Below are positions 13,175-22,091 of a stretch of DNA of 64,000 nt, piece after piece. The notes below the pieces were generated by a model. That model made no database searches. It saw nothing but the letters and a program-made list of their open reading frames with translations, and had not been told where the DNA came from. Location of the stretch: assembly GCA_024734495.1 (NCBI GenBank), contig JALMQS010000225.1, positions 3,122,369 through 3,186,368 of the forward strand, given 5' to 3'. Position 1 is the first letter of the stretch, and each line of letters begins with the position of its first letter. This DNA is from Forficula auricularia. Its lineage: Eukaryota > Arthropoda > Insecta > Dermaptera > Forficulidae. The translations under genes were made by a program, and so were the position numbers.

Positions 13175-14242
13175 TATTTGTTTCTGTATTCTGAATTTCC
13201 CAAGAACGGAAGGTCTTAGAAAGGTCTTTCTGCTGCCAAAAAGGAAGTATTTTCAAAATGAAAATTTCTAGATTCACAACTTAAAAATGCAGACAAACGA
13301 AAAAATCTGAAATATTATTAAACTGTTTTAGCTAGTCGACACAAAAGTTTTAATTAATAAAATCCACCTTAACCCCAAGTTGATAGTTTTAGCTCAAAAC
13401 GTTCACTAACAAAAAAAAAGTAAAATCACAAAAATTGAATGAAAGAGTACAGAGTTTTTAAATCTTTTCTATTTTCGCTTGAATTTGGGCATTAAAACTT
13501 AAAATAACATTTCTAATATCCTCGAGAGTTTTCCCAACAAATATGTACTAATAATGAAATTAATCTTTTCTTTTATTCATGAAGAGTATATTCTTTTATA
13601 TCGACATAAAAATTGGCTCATCCTTATCCTAGCTGAGACATTTATTTTATTTCAGTTCATATCTGGGTTTATTTATTTTTTTCTTTCTCAATAAAAAAAA
13701 ACTAACTTTTTATAAATTGAAAATTGTCTTTGACTGTCACTGAAGTTTAAATTCCGGCTGAGTTCCGTCTCAGGATGGCATCAAAACAGGGACGATTCGA
13801 TTTACTTTCCTAGAAAAGAGAGTAGAAAATAAATTGAGTTTTTTTCCACGTCCAATTAAATACATAAAATATTCTGATTTTGACATTATTCATTAAGCTT
13901 ATTTTATTTATTTTTATTTATATGTAATTATGTAAACTTACAGAAGAAATATCAAATTTCTTCAGATCTTTATGTTTTAAGGTCTTCTGAGTATAACAAC
14001 CATTTTCTTTTATGTTTCTGTTTGTGTATGTCTCTTTGTGATTCTATATGGGGCGCTTTATTTAAAAAAAAAAACTATTACTATTTTCAAAACGAATCAG
14101 AACGTGAAAACTTTTACAAGACCCGGAACGATTCCCGCAAATTTGGGCGAATTGGCAATTTTTTGTTAGCAAATCTAGAAAGTTGTATAATAATAAAACT
14201 TAAGCAAGATGCGAGGTAGGTTTCACAAAAAAAGAAAGTTGT
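13175..14242. other. No gene recognised
   Basis: AT-rich DNA. The ORF at 14022-14219 ends in a block (about 14187-14230) with the sequence AAGATGCGAGGTAGGTTT, which also occurs at 41845 and, with variation, at 48303, so its 3' part is repeat DNA. Confidence 0.45.
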
Positions 14243-14292
14243 ACCAACAGATGACACTCACCAAGACCAGGAGTTCGCCACGAAAGTGATAT

Positions 14293-14308
14293 TGGTGACC
14301 CCGACGTG
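14293..14308 (+). other. Primer-binding site, tRNA-Trp type
   Basis: TGGTGACCCCGACGTG is complementary to the 3' end of tRNA-Trp including CCA, the primer used by CsRn1-like Ty3/gypsy elements (family knowledge). A second copy, TGGTGACCCCGACG, starts at 14691 but then diverges. Confidence 0.65.
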
Positions 14309-14680
14309 TTAAAGCCATCGAATTTATTAGTCACTTTTGATGGTCAAGTGCTGATCTTGGTGCTTGTGACCCATTTTTCCTGGTAAGGATGACGCAAATG
14401 TATCAAGTGTTGGATGCACGCCTGGTTTTATTGCACCTGAAGCAATTGATAAACGCCTCACTCCCTTACTCGGTGGAAAGGCAGCCGATATTTTGGATTT
14501 AGGCGTTACTTTATTTTCAATGGTAATTGGTAGTCTTCCTTTGATCTCAAGTTCTGTGCCTAATTTGTTCACGATGGTGGAAAGGCAGCCGATATTTTGG
14601 ATTTAGGCGTTACTTTATTTTCAATGGTAATTGGTAGTCTTCCTTTGATCTCAAGTTCTGTGCCTAATTTGTTCACGATG
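14308..14680 (+). pseudogene. Protein kinase catalytic-domain fragment (CaMKK/LKB1-like), broken
   Basis: Read on the plus strand with two frame breaks (near 14314 and 14350), the segment shows kinase subdomains in order. They are KPSNLLV then DG (catalytic-loop side, 14315-14344), ADLG in place of the DFG motif (14350-14361), a CTPGFIAPE activation-loop end (14415-14441), and GGKAADI...LGVTLFSMVIGSLP (14472-14540), the subdomain IX region. The order and spacing are diagnostic of a Ser/Thr kinase. PSNLLV, the APE context and GKAxD...GVTL look most like the CaMKK/LKB1 group. There is no start, N-lobe or C-terminal end. Frame is lost again in the 104-bp duplication. It is a non-functional, intron-less fragment lying between primer-binding sites, so capture by a retroelement is plausible. 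Confidence 0.65.
14472..14680 (+). repeat. Tandem duplication of 104 bp
   Basis: The block from GGTGGAAAGGCAGCC at 14472 is repeated from 14576 essentially without change, through ...TTGTTCACGATGG. It lies inside the kinase fragment, and because 104 is not a multiple of three it shifts the frame. The near-identity implies it is recent. Confidence 0.95.
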
Positions 14681-14819
14681 GGCACCATATTGGTGACCCC
14701 GACGGGCAACTCTTTCGCCAGGAAAGTGACATGGGCATGGTGAGTGCCCTCTGTTGGCGCCGCAACTGAAACTTTGCAGATACACTTGATTTGCCTCTTG
14801 TGGATGTTGTTAAACAAAA

Positions 14820-16468
14820 ATGGGTACTTTTAGCTGAAAGATTATTTATTATTTTTTTTTTTCTTAATTATTATCTTGTTTACTCCGGCTGACCCCTAGC
14901 TAACCTTGGGAAAGTGGAGGGGATTTCGTTTTTGTGCAATCTAATTAAAATTTCGTAAAAACAATTTTCCTTTATAAAATAATAATATGCTTTCTTCACT
15001 TATTCAATTATACTAATGAGAGTAAAAAAAGTTTCTGCTTTCAACAAACTAAAACTTTCTGATTTATGATCGTTATAAAATTCGGAATATGCCTTAGCGA
15101 ACGTTCATTATAGTAAAATGCTGTTGGTTTTAATAATTACTACATAAATAACTAAGTGAATTCAGAGACAACTTTATGCAGCTGGCTTATTAAAAAATGT
15201 GATTATACTAAGAACCTACTCACTGAATACATATTCGCGTTCGATAGCTTGTTTTGGTTAGTTTGAAGTTTTTTTTATTTTAATCGAATGCAAGAAAGAG
15301 TGGCCATAAATATGTAGCACCTATAGGTCTTAGCACTTAATACATTACCGAAAAGAAGAGAGTAATCAAGGGGAAAGAAGCAAAAATGAAGTGTTCATAC
15401 AGATTTGACTGTCTTGAAGGTTTAAAGATTGCTGAAGGCTCAAGAAAGAGGTGATCGGACAGCAATGGAGCCAGAAGGCATAGGGATAATCGATTTCGCA
15501 AATTTACTAATTGTTGTTAGAAAATTACATATTGGATATAATTATGTGAAATAGATCTAATAATTTTAATCAGTCAACTTCTGCTTTTACTGGCAATAAT
15601 AAGAACCGGATTATCCACCTGGAGTCAAACTGCCAAATATTTTTGATTGCATGTTAAAACAACTGACAGAAAAGAAGAAAATGGAAAATTTATAATCTGA
15701 CAGATATTTCAAGTCTAAAGCCTCGTTTACATGGCTTTAGATATTGCGAAAGTTACTGTCACTACTGTGAACCATCTAGATATCTAGACAAATTAGTAAT
15801 TCCACAGTTATTGTTACCTTTCTATTCGACAAATTTCACTTATATTATCTATAGTAACTTCACGTTTAACTGTCATCATGCATAAGTTCTACTCTAGCTA
15901 AGTTTAATAGGAGTTAAACAACTGTCCTTAAAGACCTGAACATCGCAAACTGATGGGTTAATACCTTAATAATATTATATGTATTAAAAACAAAAAAGTT
16001 CATTAAGGTTATGTTATATTGGTAAAAATAAATAAATAGAATCAAAGAGAAAAACAATTAGTTTAGATTAAAAAATTTACGTGTTACATCTTGTGATACT
16101 TGAACATAACATATATCTAACAATTTTGTTAAGGGAGAATGGTGTAGGTTCTTGGTGAAACATATTAAATTTAAAAAAAATTTCTTTACTTTATATATCG
16201 AATATTATATAATAGTATTAAGGAGCCCTTCTTAATTTACTACTAAATGATTATGTGGAAAACTAAGAAGGAGATCAGATTACTAATTGAGAAGTTATCG
16301 ATAGGATAAAAGGAAAGAAAACTAAGAGAAAGAATTTGAGGAAGACAAGTATTCAGATAATGGAGGAAGACTTTGATATAGATATATTGTGGGTGTTAGT
16401 TGGATACGAAACGGAAGACCAAGATATAATATTTTCTTCCGATAGCGAACGATTTGGAATGTGAGACC
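14820..16468. other. No gene recognised
   Basis: AT-rich sequence. At about 16130 the terminus AAGGGAGAATGGTGTAGGTT of the dispersed fold-back family seen at 7932 and 48117 recurs. ORFs here are short and lack domains. Confidence 0.45.
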
Positions 16469-16552
16469 CCTAGTACCACAATGTTTCAAACTATATAGTA
16501 ACCTCAAAATCTATATAGGGACAATATAGTTTGAAACATTGTGCTACTAGGA
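16469..16552. repeat. Short hairpin, arms about 35 bp
   Basis: CCTAGTACCACAATGTTTCA at 16469 pairs with its near-exact complement ending at 16551, with a spacer of about 14 bp. This is MITE-like, with no further copy noticed in the window. Confidence 0.7.
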
Positions 16553-16773
16553 ACTTTTAAACAAGTAAAATGTAATAGGTTAGGAATAAATTCAATAGGA
16601 AGTGGTAAGTTTCGTTGAATCAGTCATCATCGTGCTGCCCCAAGCTTTTATTCGAGTGTACTATTCATTTTAGTAAAATGTACTGTAATGGTGTAAAAAA
16701 TAGAGCCACTTTATTATTTCTTATTAATTAATAAAAAGTATGTAAGGATTCCGCAAAACAAAATAAATTTATT

Positions 16774-17168
16774 TTTTATAATCAGGAACGAGGCTTTTTG
16801 AATCACAGTAGGAAGATCGAGTCCTTATAGAATGATGGTTATTTTTCTTTTTTCAATAAAAATTTTTCATCAGGGTTTATAATTTTATTTTATTTGAAAC
16901 AAGAGACGTTTCGGCATTAACTCAATGCCATCTTCAGTCTATAAAAACATTTAACAATATATCACATTACATTACATATTGTTAAATGTTTTTATAGACT
17001 GAAGATGGCATTGAGTTAATGCCGAAACGTCTTTCGTTTTGTTAAAATTAAATTATAAACCCTGATGAAAATTTTTTATTGAAAAAAGACAAAATAACCA
17101 TCATTCTAAAAGGACTCGATCTTCCTACTATGATTCAAAAAGCCTCGTTCCTGATTATAAAAAATATT
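16774..17168. repeat. Near-perfect fold-back, arms about 190 bp
   Basis: The left arm (16774 to about 16961) and right arm (about 16976-17168) are near-perfect reverse complements around a 14-bp centre. The outermost block is TTTTTTATAATCAGGAACGA and the innermost is CATTTAACAATAT. Each arm contains GACGTTTCGGCATTAACTCA or its complement. RNA from either strand would form a long hairpin. It abuts the piggyBac remnant. Confidence 0.9.
16999..17028 (+). other. Hammerhead-like core candidate
   Basis: CTGAAGA, T, stem GGCAT/ATGCC with a 7-base loop, then GAAAC followed by GTCTTTC. The mirror copy is on the minus strand at 16908-16937. The left arm supplies GACGTTTC, which could act as a stem III/GUU site if the two arms pair; this is inference. 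Confidence 0.35.
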
Positions 17169-17223
17169 ATAAGAATGAAATAATTACTATTCCTGAATAA
17201 AAAAAAATTATCTCTACTCAAAA

Positions 17224-18246
17224 CCCTTTTGGTCATGGTGTCCTCATATGAGGACATACTCTATAAATGCTTAGTATTTTTAAATTTGATAAATTTTACC
17301 GCTTTTAAACGTTGCCCTTATATTATCACAAGAATTAGATTCTATTTGAGACCCATATCGACCCCTCCTGTCAATTTGTGTTATCACAAAACAAAACTAA
17401 ATATTCTCATACACGTGGACTCACCACAGTCATTTTTGAACCTCTCTACAACCAGTTATATATCTTTTTAGGTCAGGAGAAAAATTTTATTTTAGCGTAG
17501 AAAAGTTTGTTTTTGAAGGTGAAAACCAAAAAAATTTTCAGAACAAAAGGTAAGTTAATTATTTATAACTTTATACATGTCCTCATTTGAGGACATTGTG
17601 CTGTAATGGGTGTAATAGCATAGAAATTTAGAAAAATGTTTGTTGTCTTTTTAGTCTGTTTTTATGGTGATTTTGCAATGCCACGTGTCCAAAATCGACG
17701 AAGACCGCTTTCAGAAGAAGAAATTCTAGACCTTCTTAATTGATCTGAATTTGAAGATCAATCTGATGATCCTGGCGATAATTTTGAACGACCCACGTGG
17801 AAGTTAGTCCATCAGCTAATGTCTGTTTGGACAACGTTGGGCATTTTCCACTTGTCAGTGATAAACAATCATTTGACAGGTGCAAGAAACCAGAGTTCAA
17901 AGGAAAAAACAAAATTTTATTTGAGAAAAATGTAAAATTCACTTATGTATTGATAGAAAAAAAATTGTTTTTTTGAATATCATAATTCAAAAGTTTAATA
18001 ACTTAATTTATATATATAGTCAATAAGAAATTTTTTATAATTAAATAAATAAAAATAATAAATATATAAATAAAATAAAATAAAATACTTTGAATTTTCA
18101 ACTTATACTACACCTACTTAATCAAATGTCATATGAGGACCCCCTCGATATTTTTTATACACCTGAAAAATCATAATTTAATTCAAATAACTGGTTAGCA
18201 AAGTCATATATTTTTTTCACCGTAAAATGATTCGTGGCCGAAAGGG
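17224..18246 (+). mobile_element. piggyBac-like deletion derivative (1.02 kb)
   Basis: The left end CCCTTTTGGTCATGG and the inverted right end CCCTTTCGGCCACGA match except for transitions. The right end is followed by TTAA (18247-18250), the piggyBac target; the left TTAA has decayed to AAAA. Subterminal CCTCATATGAGG palindromes occur at about 17241-17252 and (half) 18128-18140, plus an internal CCTCATTTGAGG at about 17580. Transposase N- and C-terminal remnants (17678-17940) are joined by a deletion of the catalytic core, so the element cannot move itself. Confidence 0.8.
17678..17940 (+). pseudogene. piggyBac transposase remnant (N-terminus joined to C-terminus)
   Basis: From ATG 17678 the reading frame gives MPRVQNRRRPLSEEEILDLL, then a TGA after about 21 codons, then an acidic stretch SEFEDQSDDPGDNFE. 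An acidic N-terminus with an L-S-E-E-E-I-L start is typical of piggyBac transposases. In the adjacent frame the 3' part reads RCKKPEFKGKNKILFEKN, resembling the C-terminal cysteine-rich domain with most cysteines lost. The DDD catalytic core is absent. A possible intron lies upstream (GTAAGT near 17550, TTTTTAG near 17652). Confidence 0.6.
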
Positions 18247-18250
18247 TTAA

Positions 18251-19693
18251 TTACTTAAACTCTTAATAAAATCATCGAGAGGTTGCCATTCAATATTTTT
18301 AAGAATTTGTTTGGTTAATAATAAATTTCGAAATAAAGATTTCGAAAAGAACAAAATAGTCACACTTCCCAAAAAGACAGGCGCGGATAAATGTGAAAAT
18401 TTCAGGACCATTAGCCTAACCTCACATGCCTCCAAAATCCTAACCAAAATAATCCAGAGAAGAATAGAACAAAGAGTTGAAGAAAATCTGGGGGAAGACC
18501 AGTTCGGCTTTAGAAGAAACAGAGGCACCCGAGAAGCAATTCTCTCTCTTAGACTAATAATAGAAAGGGCTTTTATCAGGGAAGAATCTGTCTACATCGG
18601 ATTCATAGACCTAGAAAAAGCATTCGATAACGTCAATTGGGAAATTATGTTTAAAATATTAAAACAGGCGGGAATAAAATTCAGAGAGAGAAGACTAATC
18701 TACAATCTATATCAAAACCAGACGGCAATTATAAACATTGGCGATGAACACAGAGAAGCCAAAATAAAAAAAGGTGTAAGACAAGGATGTGCTGTCACCC
18801 ATGATTTTCAACTTATACATAGAAGAAGCGATTAAAGAATTCAAAGACAAAATTGATACAGGTATAGAAATCCAAGGTCAAAAGATCGCTATGTTAAGAT
18901 TTGCCGATGACATTGCCCTTCTAGGAAGCAATAAAAAAGAATTAGAGGACGCCTTGAATGGAATTAACCAAATCCTAATAGAAGAAATCAAAATGAAAAT
19001 AAACAAGAATAAAACCAAGGTCCTAGTATGTACAAAAAAAGAACAAACGAGACAGGAATGCATCAAAATTAACCAAGAAAACCTAGAAGGAGTTAAGGAA
19101 TTCCGCTACCTAGGAAGTAAAATAACATGGGATGGGAGGAGCAAAAACGAAATTAAATCAAGAATTGCCCAAGCAAAAATGGGGTTTAATTCAAAACAAA
19201 AACTACTATGCTCCTCCTCAATCAGCTTAGCAAACAGGAAGTTGCTATTGAAGACATATGTATGGAGCATAGCCATGTACGGGTGTGAAACCTGGACAAT
19301 TGGGAAAGCGGAGAGAAAGAGATTGGAGGCTTTCGAAATGTGGTGCTACAGAAGAATGATGAATATCAAATGGATGGATAAAATTACAAATGAAGAAGTT
19401 CTTGGAAGAATCGGAGAAAGAAGAACCTTGTGGAAGAGTCTGAAGAAGAGAAGAGGTCAGATGATGGGGCACACACTGAGACATGGGGGACTGCTTAGGG
19501 ATATCTTGGAGGGGGAGGTGGGAAAGAAAAGGGGAAGGGGAAGAACCAGATTAGAATATTTCAACCAAATAATTGGGGATATGGGATGCCAGACATTTAG
19601 AGAGGTCAAACAGCTGGCGGGGGACAGAGTCGAGTGGAGACGGATTGTTGCATCAAACCAGTCTTAGGACTGTATACTCAATGATGATGAATA
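18251..19693 (+). mobile_element. 5'-truncated non-LTR retrotransposon (LINE)
   Basis: This is the 3' part of a LINE: reverse transcriptase from about the 'LPKK' box onward, the C-terminal domain, and a short 3' UTR ending in an ATGATGATGAATAATAA-type tail (to about 19693). The endonuclease and ORF1 are absent, the usual result of 5' truncation on insertion. It starts immediately beside the right end of the piggyBac remnant. Confidence 0.85.
18311..19667 (+). pseudogene. LINE reverse transcriptase, frameshifted
   Basis: Two overlapping frames (18311-18835 and 18789-19667) form one RT. The first contains LPKKTGADKCENFRTISL, then DQFGFRRNRGTREA (RT motif 2a/2 region), IGFIDLEKAFDNV (motif A, catalytic D) and VRQGC (motif B start). 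A one-base slip near 18790-18795 moves to the second frame, which continues LSPMIFNLYIEEA and LRFADDIALL (motif C; FADD at about 18900-18911). The C-terminal part has YGCETWTIGKAERKRLEAFE and WCYRRMMNI, usual in insect LINEs. Outside the slip the frame is open for nearly 1.4 kb, so the copy is fairly young. The clade is not assigned with confidence. Confidence 0.85.
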
Positions 19694-21100
19694 ATAAATT
19701 ATTACTGGTTTCTGTGGTTAAACAATTTCTATTTTTTCGTTTGATTAAATTTAATGAAGGAAACATACATTCTGCTGCTGCACTTCCGTGTGGTAGAAAT
19801 TATATGTTTTTCAAGAATTTACTTAGTATCTGAAACAGTTATTCATTTAAAACATTTTCGAAGAATTTATTTAATCAATTAATGTCATCTATCCGTACTT
19901 TATATTGAAATTTTGAAGCTTATATTTTTTAGGACTGTATTGTACTTTGTTGTGCCCGGCGAGTATTTTTTCCTTAATATAAATATCATTATTTTAAAGT
20001 TAATATTTATAGCCGGTGGCTTCCCTTTTGATGCTCTAACTTGCTTTTTTGACAATAAGAAAGAGGACTTTACAATTCTACTTCCTGGACCTAAAATAAG
20101 TTTATATTATATATATTTGGGTTAATAAATAAGGCCTGTCAAATGGCTTTTAACACTACATGTCGATTGTAAATTCAGTCCTTCTGTGGGAATTTTCCAA
20201 GAGACTAAATTTCTAAAAATGGGCGGGCTCAATATTTTAAAAACGCCCTGCTAATTACGAATTTAGCTAATAATAAGTTTTTGAAAAAATTCCACTCGAC
20301 AAGCGAGCAGGCTTGAGTTCAGTCAGAGTTGGAGAGTTGTCAGTTGTCAATTGGAGTTGAGAGACAAGATTTAAGCTCTCCAGCCTTCAGCTAGGAGAAA
20401 TGTATTCTTATAATTAACTAATAAAAAACCAATATTAAATACTCTCTTTTTTGAAATTCATCTCTCCTACTTCAATTACCATCAAATCAGCATCAAGACT
20501 GAAACAGGGCAAATCGCTTGGGCACGTTACAAGACCGTTCTGCGAGGAACATTCTTCGAGATAAATCTACAAATCGTCAACCTTTCTCTGGTCAAGAAGG
20601 GTTGCAACCAAAAATTAAAAAGTTGTCATAACAACTTACTATCTTTGAGATATTTTATGGAATGTACTAGAAACTAAATTATTTTAATGCTAATGTATTA
20701 TTGTAATTTGCAAGCAAAAATGTACTGTAAATAATACATTTGTATCTACTGTAACGGCAGCACTGGTCATCATCATCAGATCACACTTGGTTTTATTATA
20801 TTTAGGATAGGTGTCAGACAGAACAAATCAACTCATTATTGATTTCATCTCATCTATTAATTTCTACTTTTAATCCTTTAGTTATTTAAGACCCAATTTT
20901 TATATAAAAGAAGCATTGTTAGCTCAATATATGATCTTTTGAATTCCGAAGTTACTGTTGCCAAACTTGAAGGGAAACTTGACATGACATTTAAAGTCCA
21001 AGTTGGATTTCAAGTTTAATCCTTTAATTATCGACAAGGGTCGCTTGACCAGCCAACTCCAAAGGACAAACGCCAAATAACACACACCTATATATATATA
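19694..21100. other. No gene; possible degraded LTR at about 20137-20630
   Basis: From TGTCAAATGGC (20137) there is an unusual stretch with TTCAGTCAG (arthropod initiator-like, about 20318), GAGAGTTGTCAGTTGTC repeats and a following AATAAA. This looks like an LTR, but no partner copy or internal domain is present. The rest is AT-rich DNA. Confidence 0.3.
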
Positions 21101-21285
21101 TGTAGGATCGATTTTCTGCCTTTTGTTTTCAATTAGAAATGTAATTTATTTTTCGATGTTAATCGATTCGTGGCTTATGAAAGACTAATTAGCGAAGAAG
21201 GAGACCACGCCCTTTTATAATTAATCGAGCGCGATCTAGGAAAAATTATTAACCAATCACCTTAATTACCAATTAAATCCACGGC

Positions 21286-21317
21286 TATAAAAGAGACGAA
21301 GCCGTAATTAGCAGGCA
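21286..21317 (+). promoter_or_regulatory. LTR core promoter: TATA box and initiator
   Basis: TATAAAAG at 21286-21293 lies 31 bp upstream of the A (21317) in GGCAGTTG, close to the arthropod TCAGTY initiator. This is the expected spacing for a TATA-Inr promoter and would set the U3/R boundary. The same elements occur in the 3' LTR near 24258-24289. Confidence 0.6.
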
Positions 21318-21435
21318 GTTGCAATTCAGCTCTCGCTGTGTGAAGAGCTGTTTTACGCTCTCCAAGAGTTCGCCTGTCGACTTTGGAACGATTAAAGAAA
21401 CAACGCTGTACGAAATCTTGTAACCACGAAGAAGT

Positions 21436-21441
21436 AATAAA
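21436..21441 (+). terminator. LTR polyadenylation signal
   Basis: AATAAA about 120 bp downstream of the inferred start site. The 3' LTR copy (about 24408-24413) would serve for transcript 3' end formation. Confidence 0.55.
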
Positions 21442-21702
21442 TTTCGGGCCTTGTGCCATTTATTTTGTTGAAAGCATTTTTCACCGCCTCAGGGCAATTT
21501 CTTATTTTTAAAAAGCATTTTTCACAAGCCTCCGGGCCAATTCTTATTTTGGGAAAGCAAATTTCACGGCTTTACGCCACCAAGAGAGGTTTTCACCTCT
21601 GAAGAAAATCGACGACATCGGCGCTCCTCCGACATCTTTCCACCAAGCCTTTCGAGTCAAAAACTCATCTTCATCCATCATCGGGATTATTTCCTATAAA
21701 TT

Positions 21703-21720
21703 TGGGGGCTCGGCCGCGGA
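21703..21720 (+). other. Primer-binding site, tRNA-Pro type
   Basis: TGGGGGCTCG at 21703-21712 begins four bases after the LTR end. It is complementary to the 3' end of tRNA-Pro, and GCCG follows with minor mismatch. tRNA-Pro priming is well known in retroviral elements. The few-base gap after the LTR is normal for some gypsy-like elements. Confidence 0.75.
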
Positions 21721-21782
21721 TTCGTTAAAGGCTTTATCGGACGGAGCTGGACCATCTCGGTTCGGACCCAAGGAGGTTTGTC

Positions 21783-22076
21783 TTGACTCGTCTCGAGGCA
21801 CCGACCGTTTTTGCGCGGGCAAACACATTTACCGCGCGCCCGGCAGCCAAGCGACGAGCGAAGGCAGGCGACGTAGCAGGCAGCAGCAGCGGCTATCGAC
21901 TGAAGCGATCAAGCGAAGGCCAGACAACACGACGACGGCAGCGCCACTCGCGGATAACAGCTGAACCAGCCACCCATAGGAGTAGCAGCAGGAATACGAC
22001 AGAAGAATTAACTAACGAGGTAAGAGCCGACAATCCCACTGCACACCTACACACCTATCCCTCTTATCAGTTATAA
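21783..22076 (+). CDS. Leader ORF, 97 codons, Arg/Ser/Thr-rich, unknown
   Basis: An ATG-to-stop ORF in the leader between the primer site and gag. The product is basic and low-complexity (rich in Arg, Ser, Thr, Ala) with no domain, signal peptide or membrane segment. The leader is far more GC-rich than the surrounding genome (GCGCGCCCGGC near 21835), suggesting structural RNA such as packaging or translation control rather than protein. If translated it would be an upstream ORF in front of gag, ending 15 bases before the gag start. I think it may be only incidental. Confidence 0.25.
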   Translation: MTRLEAPTVFARANTFTARPAAKRRAKAGDVAGSSSGYRLKRSSEGQTTRRRQRHSRITAEPATHRSSSRNTTEELTNEVRADNPTAHLHTYPSYQL

Positions 22077-22091
22077 GACCACTATACAGTC

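Larger units (their letters stand above)
14243..14757. mobile_element. Composite cassette: gypsy-type primer sites around a kinase fragment
   Basis: The outer ends CCAACAGATGACACTCACCA (14243 on) and the inverted CCAACAGAGGGCACTCACCA (ending 14757, read on the minus strand) are an 18/20 match. Just inside the left end is a perfect tRNA-Trp-type primer-binding site, with a second truncated copy at 14691. Between them lies a broken protein kinase segment with an internal 104-bp duplication. No reverse transcriptase or integrase is present. I infer a retroelement remnant that carries host-derived sequence. Confidence 0.55.
21101..21698 (+). repeat. 5' LTR
   Basis: Begins TGTAGG and ends TTTCCTATA. 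Carries a TATA box, initiator-like site, polyadenylation signal and, after it, three degenerate copies of an AAAGCATTTTTCAC unit (about 21469-21580). The whole is near-identical to 24072-24670. Confidence 0.95.

Noticed and set aside
14327..14817. Minus-strand ORFs over the kinase cassette
   Set aside because: The plus strand carries clear kinase motifs with two frame breaks; the minus ORFs are shadows and partly repeats from the 104-bp duplication.
20137..20630. Solo LTR as a firm call
   Set aside because: Initiator-like and poly-A-like signals are present, but without a second copy or target duplication the call is too weak; mentioned only as possible.
21262..21459. Identical 65-codon minus-strand ORF in both LTRs (also 24234-24431)
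   Set aside because: It is duplicated only because the LTRs are identical and runs antisense across the LTR promoter and poly-A signal.
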